From contig NW_001865054.1 of assembly GCF_000002865.3 (NCBI RefSeq), positions 753,450-817,449 of the forward strand: DNA of 64,000 nt, written 5' to 3'. Below, one piece after another: positions 19,193 to 30,293 of this stretch; position 1 is the stretch's first letter, and each line of letters opens with the position of its first letter. The notes beneath the pieces are model-generated. The model was not told the DNA's origin. It ran no database searches and saw nothing but the letters and a program-made list of their open reading frames with translations. This stretch comes from Monosiga brevicollis MX1. Taxonomy: Eukaryota > Opisthokonta > Choanoflagellata > Craspedida > Salpingoecidae. The position numbers and the translations under genes were made by a program.

Positions 19193-19944
19193 GGTGGAAG
19201 GTCGACGATCAGCGTCACTGTAAATTCAATAAGCGGCACGAGATCACGGGTGTGAGAGATCCCCAGCCGTCAATCAACCACAGCTACCACATCAACTCAC
19301 CACCGCAAAGTCGTCGGGCAGGAAAAAAAATGCCACATCGAGCCAGTAGCAAGAGGCACAACACAGTGCCAGTGCGCAAGGGGGGAGAAGCACAACGTCC
19401 ATAGTTGATTCCAATACCGCCCATCTTAAGGAACACACAGAGAGAAAGAGAGATCACACACTCTAACATCAACAAAAAGTTTCGGTGACATCACCAAAAA
19501 AAATCGAAACACCACAGATCACATCATCTTCGCTTTTTTTATTTGAGAGAGATGGCTTTTTTGGAGCGTAAACATTCTCGTTCCCAATTTCCCAGGCTTG
19601 AAGGCAAGCATAGCGGATCGGTGCCATCTGTGAATTGTTTACTCTCTTTCTCTCACTCACCTCTCTGTTTATCTCCTCATGTTGGTCACCAGGCAAACGC
19701 ACAAAAACTAGAGGTCAAAGAGAAAGAGTTTTGCTACTGCTAGATTCAAACAGAGAGGTGGTTCGAGATTGTGGGCTCAGCTGGACAGAGTGGCGGTTCA
19801 AAACAACGCACACAGGTTATCAAAAAAAACTCATGTGGGCCTTGTCCCTGCGAGGTCCAGTCCAAATGCCTGGCAACTTGGTCGTGGGGTCAAAACAAAT
19901 CAAACAACACAGAATACTATGCATTGAAAAGATGTCTGGGGATA
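19193..19944. other. Intergenic region
   Basis: This region holds the promoter of the secreted tandem-repeat gene and the 3' flank of glutaminase. It is AT-richer than its surroundings, with several A/T runs. No coding signal is seen. Confidence 0.5.
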
Positions 19945-22749
19945 TTACGCCGTGGTGCTCGACTTGTTCGAGTCTGATTTGGAGCTGAGCGAGGACTGTT
20001 GTTTGAGCGTCCCGCGGTCCCGAGCCGGGCTGTTGGACATTCGCGAGTTTTTGCGCTTGCTCATAGCACTCAAAGGCAAAGGTGGCAGCAGGTCTACGGA
20101 AGAGCCAAAATCCAAGTTATCCAAGCACAAAAGCAACTGAGGGCGTTCCGCGTGCCTAAACACATACCGGACAATCCAGTGCTGAGAGCTTCTGAGCGTG
20201 GGGTGGCACCGAAACGATCCTTGCGTTCGGGATCCGCACCACGGTCCAGGAGGAAGCGAGCCACTTGGCCGTGTCCTATCGTACAGCCCGCGCCGTGTGA
20301 GATCCCTGCCCTGGTCCACGTGTCAATGTGGTTGACTGCCTGCCTATCGCGTTGGGTGCGCCAAGACGCAGTTCGTCGCAAAACGCGCACCTTCCGCCAT
20401 GGCCAGGTGAAGAGCCGTGCGGCCGTCATAATCAGCAAAGTTGACATCGAGGTTCTGCTTGTCCACCAATTCTTGGACCTGTTATGCCAAGCGCAGGTCA
20501 GTGGGTGACAAGCGTATCCACAGGGTGGCCCGGCCCCCTCAGAGCAAACCACGAAACCACGACCAGACAAACCGTTTCAATGTTGCCAGTGGCAGCAGCG
20601 TGGATCAAGAACTGTGCACCAGGAACGCCCGGGTCGCTGCGCAGTTGCCTTTCCAAGGCATTCTGTGGAGAGCCAGCATCCACGCCCAGACCATTGGGAG
20701 GTTTGCTACTAGAATAACCAGCCATGCGGTTGTGGCGCACCTTGGCCCGTTCAACGGCGTTGCCGAACAGATGCAGCTGAGGAAAACGCTCCACGAGCTT
20801 CTTGGCAATCCACAATCCACGAACGGTATTACCGTGCTTGTCCAAGCGCGGTGACCAGATGCCAATGCCAAACTTGCCCGGCACTGACATCATCAGCGCT
20901 CCCGACACGCCGCTCTGCACATCGGTCGCCATGCAGATGACAGACTTTGAGCAGGAGAAGAGGCGGGCCAGGCGAAAAGCAAGTGGTAGGGATGGCCAGT
21001 GGCATGGAGCTGTCTTGCCACGGACACGGTGAGGATGGGCCACTCACCTTGGCGGGAATGCCGACTTCGAAGGCAAAGCGCCCCGAATAATCGTACATGC
21101 CACAGCTGAACATAATTTGCATCGTGTCCTTGGCATGGACTGGTTGAATCACCTGGTCACGAGTCACAGGGCAGGTGCCACCAGAGGCATATGTGGCAGC
21201 CACCGTGGCCATACCTGCACAGCGAAAGCAAAAAGGGGGAGCACCCGTGGTAATGCGTCATTACAGCCAAAGGCAAATGCAGAATAAGAAACTGGCTCCA
21301 TGTGAGGACAGCTGCAAAGACGGGCTTGGTGCCCTTGCCCGACTGCCACGCGCAAGGAACAGGGTATCATCCGACCTTTGCAGTTGATGGTGAGGGCACA
21401 TGCGGAAAAGTAGAGTTCCAGAGTCCGCTCAATCGAGACGGTCTTGAGAAAGTCGCTGCGCTCGCGCATAAAGTAGCTCAGGCTGTCGCCACAAGCATCC
21501 CCCCCAAAACAAGACAATACCAATGGCTGTGAGTTGGCGGCATAGGTGCTCAAACGAGCGATGGGGGGACACAACGGTTCGAAGAGAGCACTCTGGTCTT
21601 ATCCGTACGCAAAGTTGCGGGAGGCCGTGTTGAGCTCTGAGAGGAAAACGCTGTTGTCAAATTGGACCGGAGACACGAGGCCCGCGCAGCGCTCAGCAAA
21701 TGTCTTGACGGCTTTGAAGCTGTCCACTTGTGTTGGGACTTCTGACCGAATAATGGCTGATGACATGATGGCCTGAGGCGCAAGCCAGAGAGAAGGGGCG
21801 GGGAGTCAAGGCAAGCGCGAGCGTGGATGTGGACGAATGAGCAAGGGTTGGGAGAGGACATACGCCAGCATTGATCAAGGGATTGTGTGGGTTGCCATCC
21901 TCATCCAGCACGAATCTACACGGGTGATGTGGTGCCGTGAGGTATTGTGGGCGTGAGCGGTTAGGCGCCAAGAATAAGGATGGGGTGCACGAAAGGGAAA
22001 CGCCTGGGAAAGGCCAAGCAACGAACGACTCACGCGTTAAATCGCTGGCCAGAGGGCTCACAGCCAATGTGTTTGTGGACCTCACCCTCGCCGACCTGGG
22101 GGCCAAGTGGCGATCATGAGCGTTTAGGTGGGCACGCAGACGGCGCAAAGGGGTGAAAAAAAGGGTTGGGTGGGGGAGGACAGGCAAATGGTACCAGATT
22201 GATGGCCACGTTGTAGAGAAGGGGCTTGATGGTGGATTGAAATGTGTAGGGGATGTCTGTGTCTCCAATGTGCCAAATTTCACCGTTGCACGAGCAAACA
22301 GCAATGCCAAAAAGCTAAAATTGCGCATTTGCAAAAGAATTGACGGCAAGATGAGGTGATGCGGTGATGGCAAGGCGAGGTCAAGGCGGGCATTTTCAAC
22401 GACGCAATCGTACGTCTGAGTTCACGCTTGCCAGTTCCGGAATGTCTGTACCAGGCGTCATGGCATGGCCATACACACCGACCGACAACAGGGAGCGAGT
22501 GAGCGAGTGCGCGAGTGCGCGAAAGAAAGAAGAAAGGGTCTCAAGATGCAAAAGGCAGGGGGCAGGTGCAGGCCGTTGGAACCAGCGTACAATCTGCATT
22601 GTTGCCATCATGGATGGCAGCGGCTTCGGGATACAGCTCTTCGAGCGCCTTGCACACTTCTTGGAAGCTCATGATTGCAGTGAACTGAGCCACCCGTCCT
22701 CAATCAGGACACGATCTAGAGGCGCAGGTGCCGGGGCCGTGAATGGCAT
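19945..22749 (-). CDS. GLS: Glutaminase, kidney type, with C-terminal ankyrin repeats
   Basis: Glutaminase hydrolyses glutamine to glutamate and ammonia, usually in mitochondria. The catalytic serine-beta-lactamase-like domain is spread over many exons. These read FTAIMSFQEVCKALEELY (about 22680), ADYIPELASVNSD after a spliced codon (22580/22440), GDTDIPYTFQSTIKPLLYN (about 22230, with the S-x-x-K catalytic pair), and FVLDEDGNPHNPLINAGA (about 21900). Then follow SCGMYDYSGRFAFEVGIPAK (about 21090) and GKFGIGIWSPRLDKHGNTV (about 20860). A C-terminal ankyrin region (FADYDGRTALHLAM, about 20430; ARFLLDRGADPERKDRFGA, about 20240) matches animal GLS. The last exon ends SDSNKSSTTA at 19945. The N-terminus is unresolved. 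A V-R-S-N stretch near 22755 matches the human protein but is out of frame with the next exon, so the true start and any mitochondrial presequence may lie further right. Confidence 0.9.
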
Positions 22750-23849
<1,100 letters not shown>

Positions 23850-24692
23850 ATGGCGACGGAGACCGAGGCGGTGCAGGTCGAGGTGGTTCGGCCCGAGGGG
23901 TTGATGGTGGTGACCTTGAATCGGGAACGCAAGCGTAACGCGCTCAATGATGCCATGTACAAGCGTCTTACGGCACTGCTGCGCCAGGCCGATCGGACAG
24001 CCGATATTCATGCCGTCGTGCTCACGGGGCGGGGCACTCACTTTTGCGCGGGTCAGGACTTGACGGCCGTTGACCCGGTGCAACGCGCGCAGAGCCGCTC
24101 CCGGGATCTACCTGTTGGGCACTTCATGGACGCCCTGATACAGTTTCAAAAGCTCTTGGTGGCGGCAGTCAATGGCCCTGCCATCGGCATTGGTGCTACG
24201 CTTCTGGCGCACTGTGATCTTGTGATCGCCCACCCCAGCGCCAGTGTCAGCACCCCGTTTGCCGCCCTCGGCGTCGTTCCCGAGCTGGGCTCAAGCTATA
24301 CTTTCCCGCGACGCCTCGGTATCGAGGCTAGCACCCGCCTGCTTCTTCTTGGTGAAACCCTCTCAGCACAGGAATGCTACCAGCGGGGTCTCTATAGCCA
24401 CGTCCTCGAGCCCGTGGACAACGATACCGCACCACCACAGGCTTCCAACCAGGCCGCGACAGACGTACTCAACGCCACCCTGGCACTCTTACGCCGAGGC
24501 GCCGCTCGTGATGCCCACCAAGGGGGCTCCTGGCTGCTTTACCGCGCCATGTTGCTTCCCCCTGCAGAGCGCGCCCACCGTGCTCGGGCCGTCGCCACTG
24601 AACTGGACCACATTGACAAACGCTTTCGGACCGGCGACATGCAAGCCATTTTGCATCGCCTACAGGCCCGCCTGCTTCCTAGCAAGCTGTAG
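23850..24692 (+). CDS. Peroxisomal enoyl-CoA isomerase/hydratase (ECI2-like), PTS1
   Basis: This crotonase-family enzyme of fatty-acid beta-oxidation moves or hydrates the double bond of unsaturated acyl-CoA. The single open frame of 280 residues starts at 23850 (MATETEAVQVEV) and has no intron. Family motifs in order are TLNRERKRNALND (CoA-binding region), GTHFCAGQDLTAV (oxyanion hole), AAVNGPAIGIGATLLAHCDL and VPELGSSYTFPRRLG. The Glu in the last motif matches the catalytic Glu of ECI2-type isomerases (SPEGCSSYTFP). Only one of the two hydratase glutamates is visible, so isomerase activity is favoured. The C-terminus PSKL is a canonical peroxisomal targeting signal. Lack of introns among intron-rich neighbours is odd. 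Confidence 0.9.
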   Translation: MATETEAVQVEVVRPEGLMVVTLNRERKRNALNDAMYKRLTALLRQADRTADIHAVVLTGRGTHFCAGQDLTAVDPVQRAQSRSRDLPVGHFMDALIQFQKLLVAAVNGPAIGIGATLLAHCDLVIAHPSASVSTPFAALGVVPELGSSYTFPRRLGIEASTRLLLLGETLSAQECYQRGLYSHVLEPVDNDTAPPQASNQAATDVLNATLALLRRGAARDAHQGGSWLLYRAMLLPPAERAHRARAVATELDHIDKRFRTGDMQAILHRLQARLLPSKL

Positions 24693-24966
24693 AGGCCCAT
24701 CACAGCAGACACTATGAGCGTCCATCCTGTGTGACCCCTAAAAGAGAGCTCTAATCGATTCAGCACGCCGTGTGTTTTGGTACCCCATTCGCGTGGCTGG
24801 CCCAACTAGGCCTGTTCACCCTCCTCGATCTGCCACCCAATTAACAACAACCTCGTGCATTCAGCCAATTCAAACGGCGGCTGGTCGAGAGCCAATCAAC
24901 CAGGGGAATCAAAATAAGCCAGTCAGAAGGTCCCTTGCGCGTCTCTACAACGACTGACATCAGACT

Positions 24967-25002
<36 letters not shown>

Positions 25003-25187
25003 ATTCACCTGATAGCTGACCTGTCTATCACTCTGTCTGCCATCTTGCCGGTCTGTCAAACCAGTCCAGCAGCCCAACACCATCGATCCCCATATCACAC
25101 AGTCTCTCCACTCGTCCATATGTACGTACATCCGATGTACATCCATGGATGTCTCTCCTTCAGTCCTCATTGTCTCATTGTCAGACG

Positions 25188-25248
<61 letters not shown>

Positions 25249-25504
25249 TTTTGTTTTTTGGCTTGATCTTTGCGGCCAACGTTGACGTGCGCATTTGAAA
25301 AGGGGGTGTTGCTGCTGACCTCGGGCTTCATTCAACCTCCTCGGGCTCAAACCTCCTCGGGCTGAACTTGAGGGTTGACTTTGGGTGGCCAGCGTGTTTG
25401 GTTCTTGGAGGTGGGATAGGGCTCTTGCTGGCGCCAGGCCTGGGCTAGAAATGCGACAAAAGACCAGGACGCTGCAGTTGTCTTGAGGTGGGGAGACTGC
25501 CAGT
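24693..25504. other. Intergenic region with CTGC and GT repeats
   Basis: This lies between the isomerase and the receptor kinase. It holds about eight CCTG/CTGC units (24968-25003) and a (GT)28 array (25192-25247). The short repeats CAACCTCCTCGGGCT at 25334 and AACCTCCTCGGGCT at 25350 are adjacent copies. No gene is seen. Confidence 0.6.
25192..25247. repeat. (GT)n microsatellite, about 28 units
   Basis: This is a perfect GT array 260 bp upstream of the receptor kinase start, within its likely promoter or 5' UTR. Confidence 0.95.
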
Positions 25505-28500
25505 ATGGCCCAGCTGGCCTGGGCTGTTGCCTTGGTTGCACTCAGCATCAGCTGGACAGGTGCAGGCGCCGACTGCCCACAGCTCGTGCCTCGCTTTCCC
25601 TCGGCCAACTGCCCAAGTTTCAGTGAGGGGGCACTTTGCCCTTTGTTTTGTAGCAGAACCAACCCTCACAGCACTCGTAATGGCACCGCCCTTTGCCACG
25701 AGGGCAAGTGGTATTCGTCCCTTGACTGTGGCATCTGTGATTTTTGCCCCGACTACTGTCCAGACCCCGGAGTTGTTGAACTCAGCGAAAAGCACCGCAA
25801 CCTCATTCCCCTCGGTAACCCTTGCCGGGATCTCAATTCTCTCCCCGAGGGCTTGCCGCTCCACGTTCAAGACATTACGATCAACAACCTCAACCTCCGC
25901 CTCGAGCAAGGCATCGCCATGAACCTGACTGAGCTCACGCAATTTTCCCTCTCCTCCTTCACCACCTCCGGCCGGGCTTACACCCTGGCCGATGACTTTT
26001 TTGCCGGCGACGACAAGCTCATCGATATCGCAATCAACAGCGTCCTCTTGGGTCGTCTGCCCTATTTTGACGTTCCCAGTCTTGAGGTCATGCAGCTGGC
26101 CGAACTTACTCTGGTCAACCTCAATGGCTTTGGCACCTTCAACGTCACCCTGGCCAACTCCCGGTGGCCCAAGGTACGCTCGACCAATGAGCCCCCATTG
26201 ACCCCCTGTGACTCAATCTCAACGCACCCGCTTGGTCCATCGCCTCGGCTTACTTCCGACCCTCTTGTGCCTGATGTCAAACATTGGTGGGGTCAATCTT
26301 GCAGCTGAAAACCCTTACCATCTCTGACCTCGGCTTTCAAGGCAGAATTATCGGCCACATGGAGCAGGCTTGGCCCCAACTCGAGGTCATGCAAGTCAGC
26401 GCGTTGGCTTTGTCGGAGATGCAGGCCTTCAACTGGTCCCGCCTCCCCAACCTAAAAGAGCTGAGCATGTACTTCCTCAACGGCCCTTTTTTGCTCGATT
26501 CGGAGTTCTTGCCTCAATCTGCCGATCTACTGAGCTTAAATCTGGCCTTTTACAACACCTCTTCCATGTGGTTTGTGTCCATGCGAGCCCTCTATCCCAT
26601 CTTGGATTTTCACAGCCTTGGCTTTCGCGGCAAAGAAGCCACCATGGGCGCCATTGTCCTCAGCGACCGTGTCAACTGCATCTCAAATGCCCACGGCTAC
26701 AGCTACGACATTGTTTGCAACTGCTCCGGAAATGAGTGGTTGGATGCAAATAACGAATCCATTTCCGACTACAAGCTTGCCTCACACTGCCCACAGGCCA
26801 ATGCCATGGCTTGCGAGCCAGAGTGGGACGACATCATTCCCTGCATGAGCCCGGAGGAGCGTGCCGCGTGGGGAGGCGAGTTCATCTTTCCAACCCAAGT
26901 CTGTGATGGCGTCCCCGATTGCACCAACGGCCGCGACGAAGGTGGTTGCCAAGCTTTGACTGATATTTATTCGGATATTCCGCCCAACTTGGGTAACACC
27001 TACATCCCATGCACTCGCAATCTTACCGTCACCTTTTCAAAGGGCACGGCCTACGCTTCCTCACCCCTCCCCGACTGCTACACCGGCCGTGGCATCGTGT
27101 TGGACTGGCGGCGTTTTGAGTTTAGCCTGGGCTACCTGTCATATCGCGGATACTACGTCCCCAGCATTCAAGCCTTTCAAGGCCAAGGCATTTTGCGCCG
27201 CAATGGTCGAGGTGATGTGGTCAACGGCATGAGCTTTCAGCACGTGCTGGGTGTCGTCGAGGGTGGCCTTCTCGACGCGCGTAGCCTCACCCGCCCTCAA
27301 ACCTCTCCCGACATCTGGCAAACACCCACGTTTGACTATTATTTTGACACCTCTGTGTGTAATTTATCCAGCACCCTTGCTCGGGACGTGGCCTCTACCA
27401 CCACGGGCCTGCCTGAGCTAACAGAGCGTCCGCCAGCTGTCTTGAGCAGCCGCAAGTCCGACCCTACTGTTCTGGCCGCCGCGGTGGCCGGAGGTGCCGG
27501 GTGCCTGGCCCTGGTTGCTTTTGTGATAGTTTTGATGCGTCGGCGATCTGGCCAACGCCATGCCGTCTTAGCCCTGCATTCGTCGTATCGAACCGCCATG
27601 GACCGGGCCATTGCCATATTTTGCGAGGCTCATCCTGCGCTCAACTTTGTGGCTTTGCATGAACTCTCGTGGTGCGTTGCGTCTGTTTCCTCTTGTCAAT
27701 CATGCTACTTTGCGTGTGTGTCTGTGTGAGTGTCTGTGTCTGTGTCTGTGTTGGCATCGATTTTATGCAAGAGCTTGCATGGCACACAAGGTTTATTGGG
27801 CTGGATATGCTCTTAGGCATCAGATGGAGGTGATTGAGGTCGTCGGCTCCGGTAATTTTGGCCGAGTGCTCAAGGTAGACTCGCGCGCAACAACGCAATG
27901 CTTTTTCGACGAATTGGCCTGTCGGCGCTGCCAGCCCATCATGTACTGAGGATTCTCACTGAGGCTTGCATGCGCATGTGCAGGCCAAGCTTTTTGAGGA
28001 CGAGAGCCGCAAGCTGACCTCTTTGGTGGCCGTCAAGGAACCTGTGGACTTGATGCTCAACGAGGTTTGACCTCCGTGTGTCACTTTACATGCTTGACAA
28101 AAGCCTTTGCGCAGGGCGTTGTGTGTGTTCACCTTGGTAGCGCTGTGCTCTCTGTTTTGCTGCAGGTGGACGCACTCTCGGACTTTTTAAAAGAGGCCAT
28201 GGTATTGCAGGCGATTGCTAGCCATCCCAACGTTGTTGGACTCCACGGCGTGTGCCTGCCCAAGTGAGTTGACTTGCCTTTTATCCCAGTCTGACTCAAA
28301 ATGGCGTTTCAACTTGACAAGCTCATGGCGTCCCATGTTGGCGGGTCACCCTCTAGCTCGACTGTGAACCGACACTGCGCTTTGGTCTGCGAGTATTGCG
28401 AGTTTGGGGAGCTCAAGGCTCTATTGGTGCAGCAGCACAGTGCACTTCAGTCCGTAGCGGTTCAACGCCGGGTGGCACTCCAGGTGCGCGTGCGACTGGG

Positions 28501-29718
28501 GAGCGAGTGCCTTTTCGTGGCCAGGCAGCTGTGTACTTACCAACTTGCACTCGCTAAAAACTCGTAGATGTGCTCTGCCATGGCATTTTTGGCGTCCAAA
28601 GGCATCATACATCGCGACTTGGCTGCCCGTAACGTGCTTGTTGCACGCCTGCAGCCTATTTCGATTCGTCTCGCCGACTTTGGCTGTACGTCTACACAAT
28701 CGGCCGCTTCTCCTTTTCTCTTGTTCCCTCACTCGTCTCCTCCGCTCATTCTTTGCTCCTCGTGCGGCCAAACGTGGAACAGTGTCTCGTTTGGTATCCA
28801 AGGACGATTACTATCGCAGTCGCGGCAAGGACGGTCTGCCCTTCAGGTATGGGTATATGTGGTGGAGATGCAATCACAAAGACGCATTTGATGCTCTGTC
28901 GCTTCACATGCATCATGGCCTTTGCCCTGATGTCATAGATGGATGGCCCCAGAGGCAATTCGAGAGCTCCGGTTTTCCCAGGCATCTGATGTGTGGTACG
29001 TGCATGTCGCCTCCCGAATCTCAAAAAAGACTTGCCGCCATATCACGCCTTTCGTTTGAGCTTCCGTCCTTTGACGACTCGTGCTCGGCAGGTCATTGGG
29101 CGTGGTGGTGTGGGAAGTGCTGCATCATGGACAAACGCCCTATGGTAGCTTGGATGGACATCACATTGTTCAGCTGCTGCTCCAAGGTGAGGACCGCGTT
29201 GTTGATGCTTAAAACATATGCCAGAGCACCACTGAACCGACGCCCGCTTGATCTGCAACGTTTGGAATTGTGGATGGGACATGATTAGGGAGCACGCTGA
29301 GTATGGAGCCTGGCGTGGATCCCTTGTTGTCCGAGTTTTGCTTCTGGTGCTGGCAGCGCGCGGCCAGCGCGCGGCCTTCCTTTGCTGACCTCAAAGACCA
29401 GCTCGAGGCAGGCTACATCCCACCGGCGCCCCGACCACTTGCCAGCAAGCCGACCCTGACTCTGGCGAGTGAAACGGTGCTTCCCTTGGGGCACACTGTT
29501 AACCCCCAGCGCCATGACAGCCTCTCCTCGTCGTCGTCGGTGAACACTGCTTTGACTGCCCTGCCTTCTTCTGGAAACTTTCGCCCTCAGGTGAGCGCAG
29601 CAACACTCCTTTTGGCCAGTCTAATAAGACCCAAGGTAACCAACCACTTACAGAGACGAAACTTTTCGGTCTTTTTTAGATTCAGATGGCCTGGGATGAG
29701 CATGAGACTTCACTATGA
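25505..29718 (+). CDS. Receptor tyrosine kinase with LDL-receptor class A module
   Basis: This is a single-pass receptor kinase. The signal peptide (MAQLAWAVALVALSISW) is followed by a Cys-rich segment and a long ectodomain with leucine-rich-repeat-like character. An LDLa module (CDGVPDCTNGRDEGGC, about 26900-26950) follows, then a transmembrane helix (VAGGAGCLALVAFVIVLMRR, about 27485-27545). The kinase comes from several short exons. They give the P-loop VVGSGNFGRVLK (27840), VAVKEP with the ATP-binding Lys (28028), the Glu helix FLKEAMVL (28185) and ALVCEYCEFGEL (28380). Then come IIHRDLAARNVLVA (28604), LADFG (28670), the activation loop DDYYRSRGKDGLPFR with tandem Tyr, WMAPEAI (28941) and SLGVVVWEVLHHG. 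HRDLAARN marks a true tyrosine kinase. All catalytic residues are present. I place the stop at 29718 after FRPQIQMAWDEHETSL; an alternative splice into the next gene is possible. The ligand is unknown. Confidence 0.88.
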
Positions 29719-30293
29719 TTTGACCCACGCCATTATCCCCACCCACGTAATTGAACGTTCTGATCGACCATTCCCCTGACCGGCTTTTCCGACCAAGACA
29801 CGAGCATGTGTGTGTTACCGATATTTTTGTCAGATTGTCATCATTTTACTTACATTTGAGGGCTTGCATATTTGAGCCACCAAACCTTGAAAGCTATGGC
29901 GGTGACGGCGGTGATGGCGGACATGGTTGAGATCCGCGCACTGGATGCCGATCCCCCACCGTATGGTTGTTGGCAGGCAGGGAAAACCTCGAAGGAGAGG
30001 AGGGGGGGGGGGGTGATGTGAAAGGTACCTTCTCAGTGGTAGTGTGTGATACATGGATGTGTGTTGTGGTTTGTGTGGGCTCGTTTGCCAAACGTGAAGC
30101 GCACGAGCGAGCGAGCGGCTCGCCTGACCGGCCACAAGTACAACTGCATTTTGTTTGATTCGGGTAATTGACGCACGCGTCCACCCCGGCCGCTGACCGC
30201 GCGCCCGCTTTGCCGCCATTACGCACGAATGCGGTCACCCACGGCTGTTCATAGCGCCGTTTTGCCCCCCTTGTCCTTCGCTTCCTTGCGCAG
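29719..30293. other. Intergenic region, or intron joining kinase and GAS2-like gene
   Basis: This is either the gap between two same-strand genes or an intron from the donor at 29588 to the acceptor at 30293. It includes a G10 run at 30003-30012. No exon is confidently seen in it. Confidence 0.4.
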
